The notes below the pieces were generated by a model, which saw only the letters and a program-made list of their open reading frames with translations, was not told where the DNA came from and searched no databases. From an uncultured Oscillospiraceae bacterium (GTDB lineage: Bacteria > Bacillota > Clostridia > Oscillospirales > Oscillospiraceae), in assembly GCA_947632155.1 (NCBI GenBank), contig CANROF010000015.1, forward strand, positions 1 through 44,679: a stretch of DNA of 44,679 nt. Direction: 5' to 3'. Within the stretch, counting starts at the first letter, position 1. Each line of letters starts with the position of its first letter. This document shows positions 6,764 to 14,591 of this stretch, in pieces. The translations under genes were made by a program, and so were the position numbers.

Positions 6764-7617
6764 ACGTTTACCTCCCCGTCGTGTATCGCAAGTCCCATCT
6801 CGTTGAAAAAGCCCATCATAAGCTCCGGCCAGCCCGTGACGCCGCCGCTGACCGCGGGCAGATCGCCCTGGACGTTGGTGATGATGTCCGCGGTGGCCAG
6901 CCCGTGGCGCCCGTGGGGGAAAATATGGAGGGCAAAGGGCACTCCGGCATCCTCCAGGGCCTGCGCCAGCACGAGGCTGTTGCGGCAGGGCACGGCCCGG
7001 TCGTCCCGGGTGTGCCACAAAAACACGGGACACATATCCGGCCGGACCAATTTGTCTATACTCAGCCTTTCCCAAAGCGCGCTGTCGCCGCCGGTGAGAT
7101 TTTGAAAGCTCCCGGCATGGGTCCGGCCGTGGCTCACCGCCACGGGGTAGCACAGCCCCAAAGCGTCGGGCCGTATGAGCTCCGGGGCGGCGATATCCGA
7201 CACCTCCGGCGCGTCAAACAGCGTCCCCAGCGTCCCGGCCAGGTGCCCGCCCGCCGAAAAGCCCACGGCCGCCAGCATGTGCGGGTCCACCCCCATGTCC
7301 GGGGCGTTTTTCCGCAGGTGCGCCATGGCCGCCGCGGCCTCCCGCAGGGCCGTGGGGAACAGGTGGGGCGCGCAGGAGTACTCCAGCACGAAGGCCGCCC
7401 AGCCCATGGCGCAGAATTTCAGGGCGATGGGCTCCGCCTCCCTGGGGGAACAGTGGGTGTAGCCCCCGCCGGGGAGTATCAGCGCCCCCGGCCGCAGCCG
7501 CCCTCCGGCGCCCGCCATGTCCGGCCCCTCCGGCACGTATGCCGTCAGCGTCCCGGCGGCGCCCCGGGGTCTTGGCAGCCCCGTCAAGTCGTAAATATCC
7601 CGTTTCCCAGTCCTCAT
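6760..7617 (-). CDS. Alpha/beta-hydrolase esterase (acetyl-xylan/BD-FAE type)
   Basis: A 285-residue alpha/beta hydrolase of the Aes/BD-FAE group, which removes acetyl or feruloyl groups from plant oligosaccharides. Visible features are the oxyanion-hole PGGGY near residue 50, the nucleophile elbow GFSAGGH (Ser121), an aspartate in HTRDDRAVP (about 205) and the histidine in FPHGRHGLA (about 238). No signal peptide is present, so it acts inside the cell. The start is the ATG at 7617, preceded by AAGGTGAG with 8 nt after the AGG. The GTG at 7626 has no binding site. It is coupled to araC and lies only 19 nt from the end of MITE copy A3. Its substrate is inferred from the pectin-type neighbours. 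Confidence 0.82.
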   Translation of the reverse strand: MRTGKRDIYDLTGLPRPRGAAGTLTAYVPEGPDMAGAGGRLRPGALILPGGGYTHCSPREAEPIALKFCAMGWAAFVLEYSCAPHLFPTALREAAAAMAHLRKNAPDMGVDPHMLAAVGFSAGGHLAGTLGTLFDAPEVSDIAAPELIRPDALGLCYPVAVSHGRTHAGSFQNLTGGDSALWERLSIDKLVRPDMCPVFLWHTRDDRAVPCRNSLVLAQALEDAGVPFALHIFPHGRHGLATADIITNVQGDLPAVSGGVTGWPELMMGFFNEMGLAIHDGEVNV

Positions 7618-7636
7618 GTCTCTCACCTTATACTAA

Positions 7637-7895
7637 TACTAATATCCAATTAAAATAAGCCATTCGCGCCGGACTTTTTCGCGTCGTCGTCGCTGATGCC
7701 GCTTTGCCTCGGGCTCCAAGTATTCGCCCTCAGGCGCTGGCATCGCTCCTCCTCTCCCCAGCGGGCTTTGCCCGCCGGGGACCCCGGCGGCGTCAGCCGC
7801 CTTGGAAATACCAATGGGTATTCCCTGCGGCGTCTTCCTTGCCTGACACGAAAAATCCTCGCCGCTCGGTGTCTCATTTTAAATGGATATTAGTA
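7637..7895 (-). mobile_element. Family A MITE, copy A3 (long form, 259 bp, inverted relative to A2)
   Basis: The ends are TACTAATATCC and GGATATTAGTA with longer imperfect arms. A TAA duplication flanks it (7634-7636 and 7896-7898). It is nearly identical to A2 along its whole length but in the opposite orientation, 1,644 bp away. It is inserted between the promoter at 7952-7980 and the esterase ribosome binding site, so it forms most of the 5' leader of the esterase-araC mRNA. Confidence 0.9.
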
Positions 7896-7951
7896 TAATA
7901 TTCCCGGCCAATTTATCCATGTTGCTTTTCCAAAACGTCCATTCTGTCCCT

Positions 7952-7980
7952 ATAATAACGCATTATTCCTTTCAAGTCAA
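7952..7980 (-). promoter_or_regulatory. Promoter of the esterase-araC operon
   Basis: On the minus strand TTGACT (7975-7980), 17 bp, TATTAT (7952-7957). Transcription starting near 7945 has to pass through the 259-bp MITE before reaching the esterase at 7617. No better promoter is visible in the 19 bp between the MITE and the gene. Confidence 0.65.
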
Positions 7981-7998
7981 CGCTAAATTTGCCATTAC

Positions 7999-8030
7999 GC
8001 AAAAACCGCCCGATTTCGGGCGGTTTTTGC
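7999..8030. terminator. Bidirectional rho-independent terminator after the rluD-like gene
   Basis: The stem CCGCCCG/CGGGCGG with loop ATTT is flanked by AAAAA on one side and TTTTT on the other, so it can work on both strands. It lies 3 nt after the stop codon of the pseudouridine synthase gene and ends the ileS-lspA-rluD transcription unit. Confidence 0.9.
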
Positions 8031-8033
8031 AAA

Positions 8034-8948
8034 TTACTGGGATTTCTCCCGCAGTTTTCGCAATATTTCGGTAAAATATTCCGGCAGCGGGGCCTCCGCC
8101 TCCATCTCAAGGCCGGTGGCCGGATGGACGAACCGGAGCTTCCGGGCGTGGAGGCACTGGCCCTCCAGTCCCGGCCAGGGCTTTTTCGCGCCGTATACCG
8201 TGTCCCCCAAAATCGGGTGGCCGATGTGGGCCATGTGGACCCGGATCTGGTGTGTGCGGCCCGTCTCCAGACGGCACTCGATGTGGGTGTACCCGGGAAA
8301 ACGCTCCAGCACCCGCCAGTGCGTCACGGCGGGGCGGGAGTTTTTGTCGGTGACGCACTGTTTTTTTCTGTCCGTGGGGTGGCGGCCGATGGGGGCGTCC
8401 ACGGTGCCCGCGTCCTCCCGGAGAGTCCCCACCACCACCGCCTCATACGTCCGGGACAGGGTGTGTCCGGCAAGCTGAGCGGCCAGAAATTTGTGGGCGG
8501 CGTCGTTTTTCGCCGCGATGAGCAGGCCGGAGGTGTCCTTGTCTATCCGGTGGACGATGCCCGGACGGGTGACGCCGTTGATGCCGGACAGCTCCTCCCC
8601 GCACCGGGCCATCAGGGCGTTCACCAGCGTGCCCCCCGGATGCCCGGGGGCGGGGTGGACCACCATGCCCTTGGGCTTGTTGACGACGATGACGTCCCGG
8701 TCCTCATACACCACGTCCAGGGGGATGTCCTCCGCCGTGACCTCCGGGGGCTCCGGCTCCGGGACGTCCACCTCTAACGTGTCCCCCGGCTCCGGCCGGA
8801 AGCTCTTTTTCACCGGCTTCCCCCGGCAGGTGACGCGCCCCTCCTCCAAAAGCTTCTGGACGAAGCTGCGGCTGAGCTCCGGCATGCGCCCGGCGATGAG
8901 GGCGTCCACGCGCCCCCCCGCCTCAGCCGCGGTCAACGTCACTGTCAT
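8034..8948 (-). CDS. RluA/RluD family 23S rRNA pseudouridine synthase
   Basis: The enzyme isomerises specific uridines of 23S rRNA to pseudouridine. The 304-residue protein has an N-terminal S4 RNA-binding domain (about residues 10-70: RVDALIAGRMPELSRSFVQK) and the RluA catalytic domain. The catalytic aspartate is in GIVHRIDKDTSGLL near residue 142, and the ETGRTHQIRVH motif is present. The start is the ATG at 8948, 9 nt after GGAGG, overlapping the end of lspA by 26 nt. The lspA-rluD pair is conserved in Firmicutes (B. subtilis ylyB). Family is certain, exact uridine targets are not. Confidence 0.93.
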   Translation of the reverse strand: MTVTLTAAEAGGRVDALIAGRMPELSRSFVQKLLEEGRVTCRGKPVKKSFRPEPGDTLEVDVPEPEPPEVTAEDIPLDVVYEDRDVIVVNKPKGMVVHPAPGHPGGTLVNALMARCGEELSGINGVTRPGIVHRIDKDTSGLLIAAKNDAAHKFLAAQLAGHTLSRTYEAVVVGTLREDAGTVDAPIGRHPTDRKKQCVTDKNSRPAVTHWRVLERFPGYTHIECRLETGRTHQIRVHMAHIGHPILGDTVYGAKKPWPGLEGQCLHARKLRFVHPATGLEMEAEAPLPEYFTEILRKLREKSQ

Positions 8949-9489
8949 GAGCGGTGTCCTCCGTGGAGCGGTCCTCCGGCGTCCCCGTCTCCGGGCTGTC
9001 CTCCGCCGCGGCTGACGCGGCGGCCGCAGCCGCCTTCCTCGCCCGGTCCTCCCGGACCGCGCGGAGGATGTACAAAACGCAGAAGAGCGCCGCGCCCACG
9101 TCGATAAAGGCGTCGGCCAGGTTGAAGACCGCGAAATCCACAAATAGCGTCTCGAACATGTCCACCACGTAGCCCAGCCGCGCCCTGTCGATGAGATTCC
9201 CCACGGCTCCCCCCAGCACCAGCGCCATGGCGAGCTTCTCCCACCGCGGGAATTTGCCCCGCAGAAGGAGCGCGATGAGCGCGCAGGCCACCGCGGCGGA
9301 AACCAGCGCCAGCACCCAGGTGTGCCCGGCCAGCATGGAGAAAGCCATCCCGGTGTTGCGCACATGGGTGAGCCCCAGCACGCCGGGTATGAGGTCCATG
9401 GTCCCGCCGAAAGCGATGCGGCGGACGACCCAATATTTTAAAAGCTGGTCCGCCGCGCAGACCGCGGCGGCAATGAGAAGATAGAGCAT
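8923..9489 (-). CDS. lspA: Lipoprotein signal peptidase (signal peptidase II)
   Basis: LspA is a membrane aspartyl protease that cleaves the signal peptide of prolipoproteins after lipid attachment. Four hydrophobic segments are visible in the first 150 residues. The catalytic aspartates lie in GNLIDRARLGYVVDMF and VFNLADAFIDVG. The 188-residue length exceeds the usual 150-165 because of a charged, alanine-rich C-terminal tail (about residues 148-188) that reaches into the overlapping rluD-like gene. It sits between ileS and rluD, a common arrangement. Confidence 0.95.
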   Translation of the reverse strand: MLYLLIAAAVCAADQLLKYWVVRRIAFGGTMDLIPGVLGLTHVRNTGMAFSMLAGHTWVLALVSAAVACALIALLLRGKFPRWEKLAMALVLGGAVGNLIDRARLGYVVDMFETLFVDFAVFNLADAFIDVGAALFCVLYILRAVREDRARKAAAAAASAAAEDSPETGTPEDRSTEDTAHDSDVDRG

Positions 9490-9505
9490 TCCTGTCTCCT
9501 AAAGC

Positions 9506-9531
9506 ATGAGGGCAGCGTCGGCTGCCCTCAT
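9506..9531 (-). terminator. Hairpin between ileS and lspA
   Basis: A perfect 11-bp stem ATGAGGGCAGC/GCTGCCCTCAT with a 4-nt loop lies 12 nt after the ileS stop. It is not followed by a U-run on the minus strand, so it is more likely a processing or mRNA-stability element within the operon than a full terminator. Confidence 0.45.
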
Positions 9532-9542
9532 TGAAAAAACCG

Positions 9543-12353
9543 TTAATGTCCCCTGACCACCTGGGCGCAGCGCCGGCAGAGGTCGGGGCGCTGGTGGTCC
9601 GCGCCAACGGACTCGGCCCTGTTCCAGCAGCGCAAACACTTGGGGGCGTCGCAGGGCTCCACGCGGACGGTGACGCCGGGGAAGCTCTCCCCGGGAAGTC
9701 CCTGGCCCTCGCCGTAGACGACGCTGACACGGGAGACGATGAACATCTGCGCAAGGTCCATATCCGCCACCCTGGCAAAGCCGTCCCTGGCGCCGTCGGA
9801 GACATACAGCGTCACCTGGGCGTCCAGAGGCTTTCCGATGGACTTGTCGGCGCGCTTTGTCTCCAGCGCCTTCAGCACGTCGGCCCGGAGCGCGATGAGC
9901 TTATCCCAGCGCTCCGCCGCCTCGGCGTCAAAGGCGTACCGGGCGTCCGCCCGGGGCATGTCGTTCAGCATCACGTGGCGGGGGTCGGCGCTCCTGTCAT
10001 GAGGCATGGCCTGCCAGATCTCGTCGGAGGTGAAGGCCAGAATGGGCGCCAAGAGCCGCACCATGGCGTCGAGAATGGCATAGATGGCGCTCTGGGCGCT
10101 GCGGCGGGAGCGGCTGTCCGGCGCGTCGCAGTAGAGCCGGTCCTTGATGATGTCCAGATAGAAGCTGGACATCTCCACCACGCAGAAGTTGTGGATGGCG
10201 TAGCTCACCTGGTGGAACTCGTAGCGCTCGTAGGCCGCCAGGCACTTCTCCACCAGGGCGTTGAGCTGTACCAGCGCCCACTGATCCAGCGGCAGCATAT
10301 CCGCGAAGGCCACGGGGGCGTCCGGGTCGAAGCCGTTGAGATTCCCCAGGATATACCGGGCGGTGTTGCGGATCTTCAGATATTTGTCGGAGAGCTGCTT
10401 GAAGATGTTCTCCGAGCAGCGCATGTCGTTGCGGTAGTCGGCGGAGGCGGCCCAGAGCCGCACCAGGTCCGCGCCGTACTTTTTCACGATGTCCTCCGGG
10501 GAGATGCCGTTGCCCAGGGACTTGTGCATGATCTTCCCCTCGCCGTCCACGGTCCACCCGTGGGTGAGGACGGTCCTGTAGGGGGCCGCGCCCTTCACGG
10601 CCACGGCGGTGAGGAGGCTGGACTGGAACCAGCCGCGGTACTGGTCGTTGCCCTCCATGTACATATCGGAGGGCCAGCATTTGGGGGCGTCCAGCTCCAT
10701 ACTGGCGATGTGGGTGGAGCCGGAGTCGAACCAGCCGTCCAGGGTGTCCGTCTCTTTTTCGAAGTGATGGCACCCGCACTCCGGGCAGGCGAAGCCCTGG
10801 GGGACGAGCTCGTCGGCGGAGAGCTCAAACCAGGCGTTGGAGCCCTTTTCACGGAATATATTGGAAATTTTCTCTATCGTCTCCGGCGTGCAGATGGGCT
10901 TTCCGCACTCCTTGCAGTAAAAGACCGGGATGGGCAGGCCCCAGTGGCGCTGACGGGAGATGCACCAGTCGGCGCGCTCGCGGATCATGGAGGCGATGCG
11001 GTCGCGCCCCCAGTCGGGTATCCAGGTGACGTCCCCGGCGGCCCGGACGGCCTCCTCCTTGAAGGCGTCCACGGAGCAGAACCACTGGTCGGTGGCCCGG
11101 AAGATGATGGGATTCTTGCACCGCCAACAGTGGGGGTAGGAGTGGGTGATGTTCTCGGAGGCCAATATGGCGCCGCAGGCCACGAGGTCGTTGAAAATGG
11201 GCTCGTGGGCGCGCAAAACGCTGAGGCCCTCGTACTTCCCGGCGTCCGCCGTGAAGCGGCCGGAGTCGTCCACGTTCACGACCAGGTCCCGCCCGGAGGG
11301 GATCTGGGGGTACTTCTGGCAGACGAAGAAATCGTCGGCGCCGTAGGCCGGGGCGGTGTGTACGCAGCCCGTGCCGGCGTCCAGGGTGACGTGGTCGCCC
11401 AAAATCACCAGGCTCGTCTGGTCAAAGAGGGGGTGCTTCGCGGTCATCAGCTCCAGGTCCGCGCCCTTGAAGGTGGCCAGGACCTCGACGGCCTCCAGGC
11501 CGGCCTTTTTGAGGACGGACTCGGCAAGCTCCTTTGCCATGATATAGACCTCGCCGTTGGAGGCGCGGGTCAGGGTGTATTCGTAGCCGGGGTTGAGGCA
11601 TATGGCCAAATTCCCCGGGATGGTCCAGGTGGTGGTGGTCCATATGACGAAATAGATATTGTCAAGAGGCGCGTAGGCGGCCAGCTTCCCCAGGTCGTCC
11701 TCCACCCGGAATTTCACGAAGATGGTGGTGACGGGGTCCTCGGAATATTCGATCTCCGCCTCCGCCAGGGCCGTCTCGTCGTGGGGGCACCAGTAGACGG
11801 GCTTTTTGCCCTTGTAGATGTAGCCCTTCCGGTACATCTCCCCGAATACCTTGACCTCCTCGGCCTCGAATTTCGGGTCCATGGTGAGGTAGGGGTGGTC
11901 CCAGTCGCCCAGATACCCCAGGCGCTTGAACTCATCGCGCTGGATGTTCACGAAATTCTGGGCGAATTCCTGGCACGCGGAGCGGAACTCCGGGACGGAC
12001 ATGGCCTTGCGGTTCAGCTTCTGCTGCTTGATGATGGCGGACTCGATGGGCATCCCGTGGTTGTCCCAGCCGGGGGTGAAGGGCGTGCGGTAGCCCGTCA
12101 TGGACTTGTAGCGGACGATGAAGTCCTTGATGGCCTTGTTGAGGGCGTGGCCCATGTGCAGGTGCCCGTTGGAGAAGGGAGGCCCGTCGTGGAGCACAAA
12201 GAGGGGCTTGTCCTGATTGCGCTTGAGCATCTCATGGTAGAGGTCCAGCTCATTCCAGCGCTCCAGCATCGCCGGCTCCCTGGCCGGGAGGGACGCGCGC
12301 ATGGGGAAATCGGTCTTGGGGAGATTGACCGTGGCGTTATAATCCTGTGGCAT
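9543..12353 (-). CDS. ileS: Isoleucyl-tRNA synthetase
   Basis: Class Ia synthetase that attaches isoleucine to tRNA-Ile and edits valine. The 936 residues match the bacterial form. HIGH appears as HMGH (residues 66-69, in SNGHLHMGHA) and KMSKS as MHKSLGN. The editing (CP1) domain is present between them. The C-terminal zinc-binding module is visible as CLRCWNRAE and LCRRCAQVV. It starts 19 nt after divIVA with no leader, so the T-box riboswitch that controls ileS in many Firmicutes is absent and expression follows the division-gene operon. Confidence 0.98.
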   Translation of the reverse strand: MPQDYNATVNLPKTDFPMRASLPAREPAMLERWNELDLYHEMLKRNQDKPLFVLHDGPPFSNGHLHMGHALNKAIKDFIVRYKSMTGYRTPFTPGWDNHGMPIESAIIKQQKLNRKAMSVPEFRSACQEFAQNFVNIQRDEFKRLGYLGDWDHPYLTMDPKFEAEEVKVFGEMYRKGYIYKGKKPVYWCPHDETALAEAEIEYSEDPVTTIFVKFRVEDDLGKLAAYAPLDNIYFVIWTTTTWTIPGNLAICLNPGYEYTLTRASNGEVYIMAKELAESVLKKAGLEAVEVLATFKGADLELMTAKHPLFDQTSLVILGDHVTLDAGTGCVHTAPAYGADDFFVCQKYPQIPSGRDLVVNVDDSGRFTADAGKYEGLSVLRAHEPIFNDLVACGAILASENITHSYPHCWRCKNPIIFRATDQWFCSVDAFKEEAVRAAGDVTWIPDWGRDRIASMIRERADWCISRQRHWGLPIPVFYCKECGKPICTPETIEKISNIFREKGSNAWFELSADELVPQGFACPECGCHHFEKETDTLDGWFDSGSTHIASMELDAPKCWPSDMYMEGNDQYRGWFQSSLLTAVAVKGAAPYRTVLTHGWTVDGEGKIMHKSLGNGISPEDIVKKYGADLVRLWAASADYRNDMRCSENIFKQLSDKYLKIRNTARYILGNLNGFDPDAPVAFADMLPLDQWALVQLNALVEKCLAAYERYEFHQVSYAIHNFCVVEMSSFYLDIIKDRLYCDAPDSRSRRSAQSAIYAILDAMVRLLAPILAFTSDEIWQAMPHDRSADPRHVMLNDMPRADARYAFDAEAAERWDKLIALRADVLKALETKRADKSIGKPLDAQVTLYVSDGARDGFARVADMDLAQMFIVSRVSVVYGEGQGLPGESFPGVTVRVEPCDAPKCLRCWNRAESVGADHQRPDLCRRCAQVVRGH

Positions 12354-12372
12354 CTTACGTGTCCTCGCTTAG

Positions 12373-13320
12373 TTATTTATCTTTATCTTTTTTGCTCTTT
12401 TTGCCCTCGTCGGCGTAGTTGGCGCCGAAGCGCAGGTCGGAAAAGTCAAATTTCGGCCGGGGGGTGGCCAGCTCGTCCTCCTCGTCCCAGGCCCGCTTTG
12501 AGTCGCCCTTGCCGGAGTAGATGCGGCGGACGGCCTCAATATCTATCCGGCGGGTGCCGGCGTCCGGGTCGTACCGGCGGACGTTGTCCTCCGGCTCGGG
12601 CTGGGCGTCCACGTTCTGGGGCGCGGGGGGCTCATTGTCCTGGGGCGTCTCCTGGGGCGTCTCCTGGGGCTCCTTCGCCGGCGCTTCGGGCTCGGGCTCC
12701 GGCTCCGGGGCCGGGGCCGGCTCCGGGGCGGCGGCTGTCCGCACCCGCTCGGGCTCGGGGGACACCACGCCCTCCTGGGCGGGCTCCTCGGCCTCCCCGG
12801 GCGCCTCCGGCTCCTCCCGCGCGCCGCCGTACTCGGCGGTGGCCGTCTCCAGCTTTGTGAGGAACGCCCCGTACTGGTCCACGATCTGGCGGGAGGCGGC
12901 CACGAAGGCGGCCGTCTTGACCTTGGCGGCCTCGAGCTTCATGTCCTCGTGGGAGATGTCCTCCTCCACCTGGGCGCGGGATTCCTCGGATGCCCTGGAT
13001 GCCTCGGCCAGCATGTCGTCGCACTTTTTCTGGGCCTCGGCCACCATGGCGTCGCACTTGGCCTGCGTCTCGGACAGCATGTCGTCGCTCATCTTCTGGG
13101 CGGTGAGGAGGGCCATACGCATGGCGTCCTCGGTGGAGCGGTACTCCTCCACCTTCTCCACCAGGACCTTCAGCTTGCCCTTCAGGACCATGTTGTCCTT
13201 GTAAAGCGCTGTGTAATCCGCCGTGAGCTGCTCCAGAAAATCGTCTACGGCGGCCATGTCATAGCCGCCGAATACGGCCTTGGCAAATTCCTGATTTTGA
13301 ATATCCTGAGGTGTCATCAT
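12373..13320 (-). CDS. divIVA: DivIVA-domain cell division/polar growth protein
   Basis: The first 60 residues (MTPQDIQNQEFAKAVFGGYD, then DDFLEQLTADY) are the membrane-binding DivIVA motif, followed by a coiled coil to about residue 165. DivIVA senses negatively curved membrane at septa and poles and recruits partners. The rest is a long low-complexity tail rich in Pro, Glu and Ala (EPAPAPEPEPEPEAP) and a conserved-looking end (FDFSDLRFGANY). At 315 residues it is about twice the B. subtilis length (164). An ATGATG pair allows a start one codon later. It is downstream of sepF, as in many Gram-positives. Confidence 0.92.
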   Translation of the reverse strand: MMTPQDIQNQEFAKAVFGGYDMAAVDDFLEQLTADYTALYKDNMVLKGKLKVLVEKVEEYRSTEDAMRMALLTAQKMSDDMLSETQAKCDAMVAEAQKKCDDMLAEASRASEESRAQVEEDISHEDMKLEAAKVKTAAFVAASRQIVDQYGAFLTKLETATAEYGGAREEPEAPGEAEEPAQEGVVSPEPERVRTAAAPEPAPAPEPEPEPEAPAKEPQETPQETPQDNEPPAPQNVDAQPEPEDNVRRYDPDAGTRRIDIEAVRRIYSGKGDSKRAWDEEDELATPRPKFDFSDLRFGANYADEGKKSKKDKDK

Positions 13321-13385
13321 ATCCCTGTAAACCCCTTTCCCGCCGGACGGCGGTTCTCTCTAATGGTCTATTTTTACGCGGCGGC

Positions 13386-13856
13386 TCAGAAATAGAGCCC
13401 GTTGTTCTCCAGCTCGTCGATGAGGTCCCCCATCAGGTCCACGTTGTAGGGGGTGATGAGGTATGTGTTCACGGCGACCTTTTTGACCTTGCCGTCCTGG
13501 GCGTAGGCCGCCCCCGAGAGGAAGTCCAAAATTCGGCGGGAGATGTCCTTGTTGGTCTGCTCCAGGTTCAGCACCACCGTGCGCTTCTCCTTTAAGTGGT
13601 CGGCGATCTCCGCGGCGTTTTCAAAGCGCTCGGGCTTTACCAGGACCACCTGGAGCTGCGTGGTGGCGTGGATGTTCACCACGCGGTTGGAATCCCTGCG
13701 CTCCTCAAAGGAGCTGCCGGTGGGGACCCTGGTGGGGGCCGCCGTCCGGGGGGTCACGGGGATCTTCTCCGGTGCCCGGGGGGTAAAGTCCTCGAATTCG
13801 TCCTCTTCGTCGTCGTAGGGTCTTGTCAGTTTCTTGAGCTCATTGAGAAATCCCAT
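13386..13856 (-). CDS. sepF: Cell division protein SepF
   Basis: SepF polymerises into rings that anchor and bundle FtsZ at the division site. The 156-residue protein has the N-terminal amphipathic membrane helix (MGFLNELKKLT), an acidic and proline-rich linker to about residue 60, and the DUF552 core (VVNIHATTQLQVVLVKPERF, then VVLNLEQTNKDISRRILDFL). It lies between the yggS-like gene and divIVA, the same order as ylmE-ylmF-divIVA in B. subtilis, but without ylmG and ylmH. Confidence 0.95.
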   Translation of the reverse strand: MGFLNELKKLTRPYDDEEDEFEDFTPRAPEKIPVTPRTAAPTRVPTGSSFEERRDSNRVVNIHATTQLQVVLVKPERFENAAEIADHLKEKRTVVLNLEQTNKDISRRILDFLSGAAYAQDGKVKKVAVNTYLITPYNVDLMGDLIDELENNGLYF

Positions 13857-13886
13857 ATCGCTTGCCTCCTGGAGTTTTATATATTT

Positions 13887-14585
13887 TCATTTCACGGGGT
13901 AGGCGCGCCGGCCGAATATGGCGGACCCCACGCGGACCGTGTTGGCCCCGCAGGCTATGGCGTCCTCAAAATCGGCGCTCATCCCCATGGACAGGATACA
14001 CACATCAACATTATCGTATTTTTTGTCCCGTATGTCAACAAAAAGGTTGTACATTTGGCGAAAATAACCCAGAGTCTCCCGCCGCGGCGCCCCCGCGGGG
14101 GGTATGGCCATGAGCCCCCGGACGCGTATCCCGGGAATTTCAGCGGCCCGGCCCGCCAGCTCGTCCAGCCCCTCCGGCAAAACGCCGGATTTGGCCTCCT
14201 CCCGGCCGATGTTGACCTCCAAAAGGACCTCCTGGACGGTCCCCCGCTCCAGGGCCCGCCTTCCGATGAGCTCCATGAGCTCCGGGGAGTCCACGGACTC
14301 GATGAGGTCCACTCTCCCGGCCACATTTTTCACCTTGTTGCGCTGCAAATGGCCGATGAAGTGGAGCTTCGCCCCCTCATAGGCCCCGGCGGCAAGCTTG
14401 TCCTCCAGCTCCTGGACGCGGTTCTCGCCGAAGGCCCGCACCCCCGCGTCGAAGGCCTCCCGGACCCGGGCGGCGTCATTTTGCTTGGAGGCCGCCACCA
14501 GCGTTATTTTCCCCGCGCCGGCCCTCAGCGCCGCGGCGTCCACGCGCTCCAGGACCCGCTTTACGTTTTCGCCGATGCTCTCCAT
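13887..14585 (-). CDS. YggS/PLPBP family pyridoxal phosphate homeostasis protein
   Basis: A single-domain PLP-binding TIM barrel of 232 residues, involved in keeping free PLP and amino-acid pools balanced. No enzymatic activity is established for the family. The PLP lysine is in ITLVAASKQND and the phosphate-binding end is LSMGMSADFEDAI followed by VRVGSAIFG. It is the counterpart of B. subtilis ylmE, next to sepF. The ATG at 14585 overlaps nothing but follows the HlyD-like stop by 6 nt, with GGAGGG inside the upstream gene end, so the two are probably co-translated. Confidence 0.93.
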   Translation of the reverse strand: MESIGENVKRVLERVDAAALRAGAGKITLVAASKQNDAARVREAFDAGVRAFGENRVQELEDKLAAGAYEGAKLHFIGHLQRNKVKNVAGRVDLIESVDSPELMELIGRRALERGTVQEVLLEVNIGREEAKSGVLPEGLDELAGRAAEIPGIRVRGLMAIPPAGAPRRETLGYFRQMYNLFVDIRDKKYDNVDVCILSMGMSADFEDAIACGANTVRVGSAIFGRRAYPVK

Positions 14586-14591
14586 CTCATT

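Noticed and set aside
6764-7153. N-terminal extension of the AraC regulator
   Set aside because: The extra 130 residues are a frame-shifted reading of the esterase gene. The ATG at 6763 has a good binding site and starts the recognisable sensor domain.
9531-12860. Very long open frame (over 1,000 codons) on the plus strand opposite ileS and divIVA
   Set aside because: It is the antisense shadow of two certain genes in a GC-rich genome, has no ribosome binding site and gives a low-complexity translation rich in V, G, L, H and D.
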